A DNA stretch of 64,000 bases from Porpolomopsis calyptriformis (GCA_951640195.1 OX621171.1:1-64000), one strand, 5' to 3'; positions 33,120 through 44,459 are shown, counted from the first letter of the stretch. Translations and numbers: made by a program. The notes: a model not told the origin generated them from the sequence alone.

Positions 33120-34640
33120 TGTAGACCGATGTACATTCATTTCCTCTCGATGAACACTGATAACTGCGTTATGCAATCAGTGGGTTTACGTGGCGTCATG
33201 CCATCGTTTGCTCGTCAATTGGGTTGAATGTCTGGCTTGTTGGTTTCTGACCTCGGTAAGTTCATATTCTGTCGGCGGACACTGAATGCGCTATGCACTC
33301 AGTCGGTGTTGCACCGTTCACTGTCTGACATCTTGATTCGCAGACCGGTGTCATTCATCTCCTCTCAATGAAACACTGATAACTGCGTTATGCAATCAGT
33401 GGGTTCGACGCGGCGTCATGCCATCGTTGGATCGTCAATTGGGTTGAATGTCTGGCTTGTTGGTTTCTGACCTCGGTGAGTTCATATTCTGTCGGCGGAC
33501 ACTGAATGCGTTCTGTAGTCAACGGGTGTTGCATCGCTCACTTGTCGATTGGCTTGCCGACCGGTGTACATTCATCTCCTCTCGATGAACACTGATAACT
33601 GCGTTATGCAATCAGTGGGTTCGACGCGGCGTCATGCCATCGTTGGATCGTCAATTGGGTTGAATGTCTGGCTTGTTGGTTTCTGACTTCGGTAAGTTCA
33701 TATTCTGTCGGCGGACACTGAATGCGCTATGCACTCAGTCGGTGTTGCACCGCTCACTGTCTGACATCTTGATTCGCAGACCGGTGTACATTCATCTCCT
33801 CTCAATGAACACTGATAACTGCGTTATGCAATCAGTGGGTTCGACGCGGCGTCATGCCATCGTTGGATCGTCAATTGGGTTGAATGTCTGGCTTGTTGGT
33901 TTCTGACTTCGGTAAGTTCATATTCTGTCGGCGGACACCGAATGCGCTATGCACTCAGTCGGTGTTGCACCGTTCACTGTCTGACATCTTGATTCGCAGA
34001 CCGGTGTACATTCATCTCCTCTCGATGAACACTGATAACTGCGTTATGCAATCAGTGGGTTCGACGCGGCGTCATGCTATCGTTGGCCGTCGATTGGGTT
34101 GAATGTCTGGCTTTTTGGTTTCTGACCTCGGTAAGTTCATATCCTGTCGGCGCTATGCACTCAGCTGGTGTTGCACCGTTCAGTTGTTGATTGGCTTGGT
34201 TTTCTCGCCTCCTAGTTTATAGACCGCTCACGTGCTGTCGGCGAACACTGACTCTTATGTACTCAGTGTGTGTTACTGACCTGTTAGTTTCAGACTGCGG
34301 TAAGTTCATGTCCTGTTGGCTAACACTGAATAAATGCGTGATGCAATCAGTGGGTGTAACACGTCTTATGCCGCCGTTCATCACTCGATTTTTTGGCTTG
34401 TTGATTTACTTCACACGGGTAGGTTCACATTCCGTAGGTGAACACCGAATGAATGGCGAATGGCGAATGCGCTATGCAGTCAGCAGATGTAACGTGGCAT
34501 TATGCTACATTCACCTGTTGGTTGGCTTGGTTTTCTTTCCTCTTAGTTTTCAGACTGGGGTCATGTCCCGTCAGCGAACACCGAGTGCTATGCAACCACT
34601 GGGTGTTGCATAGTGCTATACTACCATTCACCGTCGATTG
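33120..34640 (+). repeat. Tandem array of about 220-bp units, degenerating rightward
   Basis: The phrase gaccggtgtacattcatctcc recurs near 33124, 33343, 33559, 33779 and 33999, that is every 216-220 bp, and in weaker form near 34222 with decayed units beyond. Each unit also contains two internal related phrases, aacactgataactgcgttatgcaatcagtg and cactgaatgcgctatgcactcagt, suggesting an older half-unit duplication. Open frames that repeat in each unit follow from the periodicity. A single diverged copy in inverted orientation lies at about 48600-48720. Confidence 0.93.
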
Positions 34641-34651
34641 GCTTGGTTCTG

Positions 34652-34699
34652 GCCACGCTACCTTACTGCCTTGAGGCCTAGACAGTAAGGTAGCGTGGC
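34652..34699. repeat. Perfect 17-bp inverted repeat (hairpin)
   Basis: The arm gccacgctaccttactg at 34652-34668 is matched exactly by its reverse complement at 34683-34699 with a 14-nt loop. It lies at the end of the 220-bp array, directly before the unique flank that also recurs at 48.5 kb. It could be a transcription terminator-like hairpin, a short inverted-repeat insertion or a transposon end. Confidence 0.9.
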
Positions 34700-34734
34700 T
34701 AACTTTGCCAGCGTAAAAGTGTAGCAGACTGCGC

Positions 34735-34925
34735 CAGCTTAACTGGTATTGCTAAGCTGCTTCACCGCACCACAAAGAGCACAATTGTGGCTGTACAAGG
34801 AACCGAACCACATTTTGGTCAAGTCCACTCTGTTTGGAACAGAGGGGTTCAGAAGGAGTTCACTGAAACTGTGTAGACCCCTCTCCCACACTAACTTCCA
34901 ACAGAATTCGTTCATTTCAGCCATG
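34735..34925 (+). repeat. Left copy of an inverted flank repeat
   Basis: This stretch (GCTTCACCGCACCACAA..., CACTCTGTTTGGAACAGAG, CACTGAAACT, CATTTCAGCCA) is similar to the reverse complement of 48440-48600. Together with the preceding 220-bp repeat the order is the same in both places, so the two loci carry one repeat family in opposite orientation. The inner palindrome CTCTGTTYGGAACAGAG is conserved. Confidence 0.75.
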
Positions 34926-35307
34926 GCTCAGTAACTTGATGGTGATTCCCATTCCCCCTGTTCACCGCAAGGAGACAGGTGCTGAATATCCGCTGATACT
35001 TGATCATTATTGAGGTTGGAAGGGTGATGGCCACAGTGGAGTTGTGAACCACGCATAACGCTGGTAGGGCATAGGCAGGGCATCATCACAGTGAATGAAG
35101 CTAGCGTCGGGAGGTAATACTTGCCCGGTGGAGTGAGACATGAGCATCGCTGAATACATGACTATCCCTCGCATCCCGTCCCGGGAGAGATAATTGGACT
35201 GGAGGTCGGGCCATGCTGTAAGAGTCCTATGGCCGCATGCTTACGGTCTCGTTGCGACAGTTATAAAAGAACCCCCCATTCGAGCTACAATCACATTCAA
35301 TCCAAAG

Positions 35308-36267
35308 ATGAAACCAAAGGCCGGTGCCTTCAAAGTTGCACACATCGGTCATACCAATATCCCTATCTTCCAGTCGACTTCATCCTCCACAAAAGTGTGC
35401 GTCAAGCAATGCTTTTATCATGATGCTGATGGGGCGCTCGGTCGTGCACCATCCCGCATTGTTTATAATAGCCATACCCAATTAAAGAAGTTGACGGTAG
35501 AGTCGTACTGTGCGACATGGGGTGCAGCTTTGATGCAACTCGCGTATGACTTTGTGGAGCAGGAGAATGCACAACGCGGTCCTCCATCGTTCCCGATTCC
35601 TCGATTGCGTTTCGTTCGGGTAGCCCTAGCCGTTGCAGACGATAAAGAGCGGCATACTTTCTTGATTGAGGAGTGTATTGATGAGGACACCGACGGCGAG
35701 TTTCTCAAGTACATCAATAACGACCGTAGCTCTCCTCTTTCCCACCCCAACAACCTTGAGCGACAACAGATAGGCGAATTTCTCGCCTTCGCTCAGCATG
35801 TTCAATATGTGAAGACTCAAAAGTTGGCTTTCGTTTCAGATGTTCAAGGTTTGTTTTCGCATTTAACTGATTCCGCATTCTGATTATTTCCTGAGAATAG
35901 GTGGTACATCACTACTTTCTGATCCCCAAATCATAACAGCCCCGTAAATTTTGTTGCATGCTCACACATCAATTTTACTCATGGAATGATATTTAGTGAA
36001 CTCTCCGGAAACCTCTTCGCTGGTGGCAACATAGGGGCCTGTTTTCAACATTTCACCGATGATCACCTTTGCAATAGATTCTGTCGCTACTACATTCCGG
36101 AAGGTCTCCCCAAGGCAAAAGCTGGTAAGGCACCCCGCTTTGGTGTATCGCTTGAACAGATGCTGCGGGAAGCCGAAGACGAAAAAGCGGCAGCAAAAGC
36201 AGCAGCGATGAACGATGACCGCGAGCTCACTAATATGAGCATCTCCTTGACGTCTCTCGGACTGTAA
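35308..36267 (+). CDS. Alpha-kinase (MHCK/EF2K) family protein
   Basis: Exons 35308-35848, 35901-35943 and 35997-36267 join in phase to give 284 aa. The order of landmarks fits alpha-kinases: GAFKVAHIG and VCVKQCFY early, the LTVESYCATWG region, FLIEECID, EFLAFAQHVQY, and across the two introns FVSDVQGGTSLLSDPQIIT and then GGNIGACFQHF with HLCNRFC. The last is the C-terminal zinc-binding His/Cys motif of this fold. These are atypical Ser/Thr kinases expanded in mushroom fungi. The tail is Ala/Glu-rich and probably helical. The start is uncertain: the frame is open upstream to 35194 and an N-terminal exon may be missing next to the repeat array. Confidence 0.85.
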
Positions 36268-37618
36268 TCCCAATCCGCATGTATGTCCTTTGAATAATTG
36301 CTCTCGTACATATGCTCTCACATCCACAGCTCTTTTACATATGCTTTCATACGCACGGCGCTCCTCGCACATACGTTCTCCTAGATACACTCTCGCACAC
36401 TCAATCATACTCATGCACGTATACTCTCGTACGCTTTCATTCCCTTTATTTAATTCAGATACCTCACTTTAATCTCCAAATTTAATTTCTTTTCGTTGTA
36501 ATGGTTATTTGAGCTTGAGTTGCAGATTGCTATTGAATTAGCCTTGCATGGTGAACCAACCAATCTCTAGGTTAACCTGGAGGTCTCTCAGTGAGTTTCG
36601 AAGCCGATACTTGTGAGCTGGATGGTCGTTCAATTGCTGCTTTGTGTTGAAGTGGGCACGAGTGAATGACTAAGTCAGGAAACTTCAACCAGCACCCTGA
36701 TTGCAGTGAAACGCACTAAAGAATGGCTACAACTCTAACTTCTAGGCATCGAGTCATTCGTCAACCCTTCGTGCTCATGCTGATCACTGTGTAAAGTGCA
36801 GACACTACAGCCAAGGAACCTACTTGGCTAACAGAATCAGACACTTTCCTCCTCAACTACAAGCTGTATGGGACATAACAGGCTCAAGTTTATCAAGGGA
36901 GTATTAGGATGAGAATATCACTACCTCAATGAAACTCGAAGTGCATACATTCATACAATGCAGGGACATTGCAAAGAGTACAGCGAGCAAGTCTTTGTTT
37001 TTCTATTACACACCACCTTTCTTTCTTGCGCTGCCCTATCCCGCTTCACCACCGCCATGTCCGCCATTCAGTTCAATCAATGCAACCTCTACTTAGCTGG
37101 AGGTGACATTCTTAACATCCATCTCCCGGAGCATCCCCCCGAGCCATTTGTCACGCGTAAAAATCCTTCGGACCCAGCCCATTTCCTCAAAACACTCACC
37201 GTCCGTGCCGCGCGATTTTTTATCCGCGTTTCCCGCAAATTCTTCCAGTGAGTTTTTTTTAAACGTGGGATTCTCCTTCGCGCTAACTTTCCCGCAAAGT
37301 TTCGTCACCGATATGGTCAGAAACGAAAGGAGCGGGTTCAGCTCAATCGTTTGATCGGGGCGCGTCTCTCATACTCGCGTGAGCGCGAAGGTGTAGGTTT
37401 TTTTTTTTTCTGTTCGGATTGTCATGTATTACTATACTTCAAACAGTAAATATCATACAGTGTACCCAAGGTCCTTTACCTCGGCATGTCATAGATTGAC
37501 AGGTTGACGGCATTTAAAGTTTTCTTAGCAGGCAAATCTTGCGTTCCATACTGTATACAACGAAGAAGTAGCTTTGTAAAAAATCAAAATCTAAACATAT
37601 TTCACTGCGACATAGCCT
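36268..37618. other. Intergenic; simple repeats, T-run and a dispersed repeat
   Basis: After the kinase comes a degenerate run of ctcncacatacg-type phrases (36300-36440). One plus-strand frame near 37058-37251 is open but lacks support. A T-run at about 37400-37413 precedes the dispersed repeat at 37461-37550. Confidence 0.5.
37461..37550 (+). repeat. Second locus of the 86-bp dispersed repeat
   Basis: Matches 805-890 and 52407-52492, including cctttacctcggcatgtc and ggcatttaaagttttcttag, with an 8-bp internal duplication. It lies about 70 bp beyond the stop of the TET/JBP gene. Confidence 0.75.
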
Positions 37619-39455
37619 CTATACAGTAGACATGCTGCTATGAACCGGAGGGAGATTCCTGAAAAAGTTGTTGTTGGGTAACGGAGCCATGCAAGAGTCG
37701 CAGTATGGAAAGTTGCTTACCCCTCTTAGCTCTGAATAGGTAGAGAAAAGTTCCGATGCCCTCTTCCATCGTGGGGAGGATTGCAAGTCGCAGGCTAGTT
37801 TCCCAATCGGATCCTGCATCATGAAATCATTCGCTGTCCGATATCCATGCTCGACCCATCTGAACAGCCCTCCAGCTGCATACTGTGTACACGAAACACG
37901 GGTCTCGTGTGCCTGCACCTTGGTGTTGGAGTGACAGAATATTGCGGAAGGGATAAGCACCGTGGAACCGGGGGGAAACTCTATCGCCAACTTAATATCC
38001 CAAAGTAAAAGGTGGCCTCCTTTTTTCGGATCAAAGTCTCCTAACGCAGTAATAGCACACCACCCAAAGGCAAGGTTCGAGAAGTCGCGATGAGGCAGAC
38101 ATATCGTCTTAGGACCAAAGTTGAAGGTCATAGCACTCCAGACGCTATTTTTGAAGTTCATCCTAAGCTGTGGATGGTGGCCTAGGAGCCCCGACATCGT
38201 GGTAGAGTAGTACTTGTACAGGCGTGGTGCCCAAGCTGCAAACAGCCCGTTCGAGAACCCTGCTATCCTTTGGATGGCAGAGCATTGTATCAAATCCGTC
38301 ATGACCGCGTGATTGTTGTGTGTAAGGCCAAGATTTCCTGGAACCTTTACGAAAATGTTCCAAGATCGTGATTAAAAAAACATAGCGGCAGAGGAAAAGT
38401 ATACTGTACTTTTTGTCCTCCTCCGAATGAAAAACCGCAGGCGAGGGATGGAGAGCGGCACCGGCGGTGGGATGCATCCTTTGCAGAAAATTCGCAAAGC
38501 CCCCGAGCTTCTGAGATTCTTTGGGCAGCCTCATTGTGTATGATTTCCCATTCAGGAGACTGGGGACGTCCACCTAGAAGAGCTACCACACGCCCCTCAG
38601 AATCGAGGATTGGCGTCGCACGACTAGCAGTACATTTTCACCGAATCAGATCGAGAATCTTGTTTGATTGGGTAGAAATCGACCTACATGCCATCCCATT
38701 CCTGGATTCTAAACCCAAATTGGGGTGCGTTTCTCAACACATCCTCCAGAGAATACTCCTTTATCTCGATCCTCTTGCTCTTCTCTGACCGCAGAGCTGT
38801 GAACCCAGGGCCAGTCACAGGAAGGGTCTCCGTTGCTACCGTGGTCGATATTGGGATGGATGACGCGATGTGTTTCAGTCTGACGTTGGTAGGCTTGACG
38901 CATCCCACTTTTATCGTGTGGAGGGATGCTTCCTGCCGTCGCTCCCTGCGATGCTTGTGGCTTGATTTCTTTGACCTCTTGACAGTTGAAGTTGTTCGAG
39001 GGTGACCTTTGACAGAGGGAATACTCTTCCTTACATGCAGGGGGGAAAGGGGCGGGTTTGGTCCCTTATTGGCCAGTATGTTCATACCTCTGATCATTGG
39101 TAAGAGGTTGGCTTTCTTTGTTCCCCAGCATGTATCTCCTGGATGTCCTGTATAGGAATGTTATGTTTTCATTTAATAGTTACAATATTTCTGCCTTACC
39201 ATCGAGATCGTTGGGTTCTATCATATATGACATATCCCCTACCGGAGGAGGCTGATTATAGGGCAAAAATGCCTGCCCTTCAGTCGGGTCATAGTCTGGA
39301 TGCTGCTCGATGTCAATTGCAGCCTGGAGGCGAGGGAGGAGGAGGATGTTGGTCTGGATCGGTATACCAGAAGCTTCCAACAATGTGTTACTGCGTAGCA
39401 AATCCTTTAATGTTAGCCATGAGTCAATGCATTCGTTGTGGAACTTGTGGGGTTC
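37619..39455 (-). CDS. TET/JBP-type 2-oxoglutarate/Fe(II) dioxygenase
   Basis: Exons 39200-39455 (5' end uncertain), 38688-39147, 38410-38623 and 37619-38344 join in phase through 52-, 64- and 65-nt introns. The C-terminal domain has CLPHRDFSNLAFGWCAIT (the HxD iron ligands), GGHLLLWDIKLAIEFPPGS, LIPSAIFCHSN (distal His) and YAAGGLFRWVEHG, with FNFGPKT before. This is the basidiomycete TET/JBP pattern, a lineage-expanded family expected to oxidise 5-methylcytosine and often found beside DNA transposons. The N-terminal half is basic (KRSKKSSHKHRRERR) and variable. No stop or frameshift was seen in the catalytic part. A LINE tail inserted just upstream at 39533. The start codon is not identified. 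Confidence 0.87.
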
Positions 39456-39532
39456 CTCTCACAGGCATTTCACTTTAAGAATGGGTAGTACTTGACGACT
39501 TTGCAACTCACAGTGGGCTTCAACTTAGACTC

Positions 39533-40446
39533 ACGTGACACACATTTTTTTTTTTTTTTTTTGATTTCAGCATTTATATACCGCAACAAGCAAGCGTACG
39601 TGCTAAGACGTGGTGGCTGGTTATCTATGACCAGCCCTGCTACTTTGTTTATATACATATGAGGGGGTCAATCCCTGGGGCTTTGGGTGACGCAGTGAGT
39701 CTCGTGATTTGTGGGTTGAGTTGGGTGTTTTCTTATTGTGCTGGAGTTGCACCGTTTTCGGCATTTGGGGGTGTGGCCATAGGTTGGCCTTCCTGGGCTA
39801 GGTTGCCCTCGGTTGTGTCGTCATCCTGTTGGACTGGGACTGTGGGTTCTTCATCGAACGTGGGGGATTTGGGTTTGGCATAGGGTCTGCCTGTCTTGGT
39901 GAACGCTCCAGGTTTGAGTATGAACGATCTCTGGCAGTGAGATATTTCTTGATGCTTTCCGGAGGAGGTTTTTGTGTTCGTCGTATTGCGGGCACTCTTG
40001 TATTATGTGTTCTCGCGTTTGTAACCCGTCTAAAGGGTCCCTTGTGGGCACCCTGAGTGCAGTAAGGCAATGCTTCTTGACGTGTGTGGCCCTCAGCGAT
40101 GTAGCATCTCCCCTATAGGTGTACTACCTGGACCAGGTCGACATAAGTCTCCCTAATTGGTGTGGCAAAGAAACCAGCGGTCCAAAGACCTCCCAGCTAG
40201 GTACAGTCCAATAGCAGAGTTGGTCATTACGACCTCCCTAAAGGGTACAGGTGGGGATCACACCCAGCTGCACACACACACGGACACTAACCACTGCACC
40301 GACGTGGTAACAACATGGATGGGTACGCTCTGCCTTTCTCAGAGACCCACCGGCGATGGATTTTGACCTCTCGAGCCCAACCAGGGATTTTCTCCCTAGT
40401 TGGCTACGGCCCAGTGAATGACTCCAGGGCAACGTGACACACATTT
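39533..40446 (-). mobile_element. 5'-truncated LINE (non-LTR retrotransposon) insertion with 15-bp target-site duplication
   Basis: The 15-bp sequence acgtgacacacattt occurs at 39533-39547 and again at 40432-40446. Next to the first is an 18-base T-run (39545-39562), that is, a poly-A tail on the minus strand. Between them the minus strand encodes the end of a LINE ORF2: LQTREHIIQECPQYDEHKNLLR, a typical RNase H-distal tail, followed after a frame change by GAFTKTGRP. The 5' end is truncated. A 150-bp relative lies at 44109-44289. Confidence 0.9.
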
Positions 40447-40936
40447 CTGTAGAAAGGCTGTAGAAAGGAATGTTTCGATTAACGTTCCCTTCTTTCTTTG
40501 CCTCCAGTCACAGTTCAGTTCCAGTTCAGTTAATCAGTATCAATGACTTGGCCTACTAAGCTGCAGTAGCCGAGAATACTATCCAAATACATGACGGGAG
40601 GGGAGAAAGATTGAGAAGGAGCAGGCAAGGCGAGGATCAGAGTCAACGGCGGGAATGAGGATGGGTGTGGGCGAATAGGCAGGGCCTAATACTGTATTGC
40701 GAACAACATACCACCGATATATAAATACTAGATTTTGACCAATAAATGCTGGCCTCTGCCACACTGAACTTGGAAGAAGCTTGTAAAAGATGATGCTCAG
40801 ACTTGCAACAAAGGAAGGTCTTATCTGTTGATCACACAGAGGATACTATCGAACACTGCCCCATGCTCAGGAGGCAACTTGTATCAAAGGAAGATGTGGT
40901 ACAATATAGTCGTATACATGGGCAGGTCCACACCAC
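40447..40936. other. Spacer between LINE insertion and PHD-like gene
   Basis: No gene seen. It has a cagttccagttcagtt phrase near 40510 and otherwise unique sequence. Confidence 0.45.
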
Positions 40937-43900
40937 TCATGTTGATTGGGTTTCGCCCACCTTCTTCCTTCCACCTTCCTTCCACTTAGCGTGTGCCCAG
41001 GCGTCAGGTGGCACAGGGAACGGCAAAATACAGTACTTGTATGGCCGCAAGTGCTTTTTGTCACAGTCCTGTACAAAGTTAGGTCGACGAACCTTCTGCA
41101 CACGCGACTTGCAGAATCCACATGAAAGGCGGCACCAATCGCCCTTCTTATCAAGCATGCTTGACGTTACAAAACAGCCCACACCACATGTCGGACATGC
41201 CGGAGGATCCAATCCCCATGGGCAGTCCTCGTTGGAGAGCGCGAATTGCGTGACGGAAATGTCACCTCCTGATTCCGATTCCGATCCCTTCCATGCACGA
41301 ATGAGCAGGACGGGTGTGTGTGAGAGGATGTCTACTCGGTCAAATGACCGATGCAGCGCTTCCTCCACATCCTGCATGTTCTTCTCTTGCTGAAGGAATG
41401 CCAGCTCAACGAATAACGGCAATGCAGATGTGACTTTGATAGGCGATAACACCTTTGCGGAGAATCCAATGACCCAAGTGAAGATATTACTAGAAGGAGG
41501 GATAAAACGGTTTATTGATTGTTGGGCAGAAGTCGCAAAGGGGAAGGGGAAGAGGGAAATCCTGCATACCTTTCAACCAGGGACTTCCACGACTGTAGAC
41601 TTCCCTCGTGGTGAAATGTGTGCCCACAGCACAGGGCAATCAAGCCCTTGATTGATGGGTTCTGCATAAACACGGGATCGTATGCATCCTGCATAGTAGC
41701 GCGTAGAATCTGGGGAAACCGGTTCCGGTTCAGTTCCAGTTCGACGATAGCATCTTCTTATGAAGTCCTCCAACAACTACTTACTTCGGTGATGTGGGCG
41801 TGGCGGTTGGTTTTGGCCCCTGGGAATGCGTAGACTAACTCCCCCGTTTGAACTGTAGTATGGCCTTCAAGGACGACAAGGACTGCTGAGTTCGGGAATC
41901 GCTTTATCCACTCCACCGCTTGTGAGCGCAATGCTTTGAGAGTGCGTCCATTATTCAAGTAAACGTATATAGTCTGGAGCTGTTTATAGAATACCATAAG
42001 CCTAAATCACTCGGTCATTCGAGGAAACGTCCCTCACCTGGTCATCCTGCTCGTGCTTGTAAAAGTCTTTCAATCGCCCTGCGATATTCGGGGCGGTTAG
42101 TGTCTCTTTGACCATTCTTGCCTCACATGTGTATATGTGGATGTAGAGGAGGGGGGTTATAACCCTCCCCCCGTGGAAGAATGATTTTATTCGTGAGTTG
42201 ATTGTATACTGAAGAAGGAAAATCAGTGGTGTTGTCTTGCATGAAGTAGATCCAAACCTTGGGAAGTATTTTTTTGAGGCGACAATGCCTCAGGCAGTAC
42301 CATGGAGTTCCCTCAGGAACATCCCACTGGACACACGCAGTCGAGTCCGAGGAAACACACAGCATGACACCACACCCTGGTTCACTGCATACCACAAATG
42401 ACCCACCATCACTACAATATTGGCAAAACTATCCAAAACATGCAGCATATTAGCGGGACTCGTAATAAATTATTTTTCCTCCCATCTTCTTACCATCTTT
42501 GCCGACCCCTTGCCTTGTGCTTCATTATCATCTTGAGATGATGATGCCGTTTCCGACGTCAGTTTATCCATGTTCTCCAATGAATGGAGAAAGTCTTCGC
42601 CAGGGTTTCCTGGCAGTGCATCCGTGATGCAGGTTGACGTGTGAAACCCATAGCGCCGTCGCTTCACTGCACGGCCACCTGCAGCAGCCTTCCTCTTCCT
42701 CTTCTCGGGCACACGGTTGGAAGTCTGTTTTTTCGTCGCTCCACTTGACGAACTCCTCCTCTCTGCACCCACATGCTTCGCATTGGGTTGAGATGGTGGA
42801 TCCAGGGAGGGGGAGGATGCAGGCAACGGATGGTTGTTGATTGAAGATGATGCTGTGAGCATCGGATCAATGCCGAAGTTTTCATCCTGAAGTGGAGGTG
42901 ATGTTGGCTTGCCTCCGCTCGAGCTGGTTGCTTTGTTTAAAAAGAGTGTGTAATGTCAACAACTGTTCATCAAAGAAACAATGTAGGATGATGTACATGG
43001 AATGTTTGCCAAGTCACCGAGGTCGAAATTGAACTCGGGCTGGTTCTCTGCTATACTGCCGCGCATCACAGCAGCAGGTTGATTAGCTGTATCCTTGGCT
43101 GGGGCGGCAGGGTTGGCAGGGGCGGCAGGTGTCGCAGGGGCGGTGGATTTGGCTGGGGGGGCGGATTTAGCTGGGGGGGCGGATTTGGCTGGGGGGGCGG
43201 ATTTGGCTGGGGCAGCAGGGTTGGCGGTGGCGGCGGGTTTGGCTGGGGCAGTGGTTTGGGCTGGGGCGGTGGGTTTGGCAGGGGCGGTGGATTTGGCAGG
43301 GGCAGTGGGGTTGACAGTGGCGGATTTGGCTGGGGCAGCAGGGTTGGCGGTGGCGGCGGTTTTAGCTGGGGCGGTGGTTTGGGCTCGGGCGGCGGGTTTG
43401 GCAGGGGCGGTGGGTTTGGATGCAGGAATGGGCTGGGCTGGGGCGGTGGCTTGGTTGCCGGTATTTTCAAATGTTGCGAGCGTTAGTTTGTTTCCGACTT
43501 GCACCTGTTCCAATGCTGCCAACAATGGCTCTAGACTACCACAGAATGTGGGTCATTATGCTATGCCACAGATCAGATCCAATACATACCTGTGTGAGTC
43601 GGCCTTGTCTTTCGTGAGGTCGATGGGCCGAGATGTGGAGGTAGATGGAGATGGAGCCGACTGGTGGGTCTGTTCACCTACTTGGCGCTCTTGGCCAGGA
43701 TCGGAAGGAGGCTGGGTGGCTTGGGTAAGGGGTGGTTGGTGGATGAGGGCATTTGGCTGCGTGCTAGTTGGTGATGATATGTTAATAAAGAGACATAAAG
43801 ATATGTTTGTTTGTTTGTTCATACTCTATGCCGCGTGCAGAAATTTTGGGAGAAGGTGAGATGTTCAGGAAATCGTTGGGATTCCAACCACCTTCATTGG

Positions 43901-44051
43901 GTTCAGGGGTATAGCGTGGTGAAGGTTGATTGGTTGTGTGGCCTTGGGTCGGGGAGATATTCATCGGAGAGGGTGGGTTGCCTTGGGAGGAATCACTATC
44001 AGAGTAATCATCCCCATGAAAGTTGCTAGTCGCTGATTGTGTATGGGGCAT
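40937..44051 (-). CDS. Large PHD-like zinc-finger protein with Ala-Pro-Lys repeat region
   Basis: Many exons join on the minus strand from a start at 44051. The order is a Ser/Pro-rich N-terminus; a long APAKPTAPAKS-type repeat (43085-43430); the basic cluster KRKRKAAAGGRAVKRRRY; then, after a phase-0 intron at ATG|GT near 42490, a PHD-like finger FCQYCSDGGSFVVCSE with CGVMLC and a closing WYCLRHC. Next come a helical region RMVKETLTAPNIAGRLKDFY, a part with LIALCCGHTFHHE, and a C-terminal zinc ribbon (CPTCGVGC, CRLSCGFC) ending at 40937. The exon links at 42260-42120, 41760-41700 and 41580-41450 are less certain. The domain order resembles a widespread uncharacterised basidiomycete family. 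A role in chromatin binding is inferred from the finger and the basic cluster. The Ulp1-like gene is divergent to it. Confidence 0.7.
43085..43430 (-). repeat. Coding tandem repeat, Ala-Pro-Lys units
   Basis: About thirty near-repeats of an 18-nt unit encode APAKPT, APAKSA, APANPA and similar. It is GC-rich and strongly strand-biased (G on the plus strand), and is open in several frames on both strands. It lies inside one exon of the PHD-like gene. Such Lys/Ala/Pro tracts resemble histone H1 tails. Confidence 0.85.
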
Positions 44052-44108
44052 TGCAGCTAATCGTGTATGAAAAGTCTGTTGTAACGGCGCTAAGGAAAAA
44101 GAGACTCA

Positions 44109-44289
44109 CGTGATTTGATTTTTTTTTTTTTTTTTTGAATTCAGCAAATGTATGCGCTAAGATGCACTAGTTAGTTCTATATTACTATACACAACCAACT
44201 CTGCAACTTTGTTCGCAGCCTTATAAGTGGGTTGTCCCAGGGCTTTGGCTCACGCAGTGAGTTTCATGAGTTGTGTCGTGATTTGATTT
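44109..44289 (-). mobile_element. Very short LINE 3'-end insertion with 13-bp target-site duplication
   Basis: cgtgatttgattt occurs at 44109-44121 and 44277-44289. An 18-base T-run (44119-44136) follows the first copy. The 140 bases between them match the 3' end of the larger LINE at 39533-40446 (gaattcagca near the tail, ctctgcaactttgtt, ggctttggctcacgcagtgag). It sits 58 bp upstream of the PHD-like gene start, between two divergent genes. Confidence 0.88.
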
Positions 44290-44459
44290 AATCGACAGGC
44301 AAACGAAGGCTGCAAGAAGTGAAGTAAAGTGAACTGGTGGCTAGTCCTATAAGGATTTCTAGGAAACCCCGAAGCCTCACATAGAGTCGCTTTGTGAGGT
44401 GAGTGTTTATGTGTGGGTTCCGTTAGTGTATGCGAATCAACTTAAGCTGGAATTAAGGA

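Noticed and set aside
33664..34102. Repeated open frames of 70-80 residues in the 220-bp array
   Set aside because: They are nearly identical in successive units because the DNA is repeated, they lack start-site context and splice partners, and they differ by frame in decayed units.
33120..34640. CRISPR-like array
   Set aside because: The repeats are long (about 220 bp) and contiguous with no unique spacers, and the genome is fungal.
36958..37354. Plus-strand open frames upstream of the dispersed repeat
   Set aside because: No domain and no partner exon, and the frames end in a T-rich stretch. A first exon of an unseen gene is possible but cannot be supported.
43066..43859. Gly-rich and Ala-Gly-rich open frames of 130-250 residues on the plus strand, and a Pro-rich one in another minus frame
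   Set aside because: They are frame shadows of the Ala-Pro-Lys repeat exon. The minus-strand frame joins by phase-correct introns to the rest of the PHD-like gene; the others do not.
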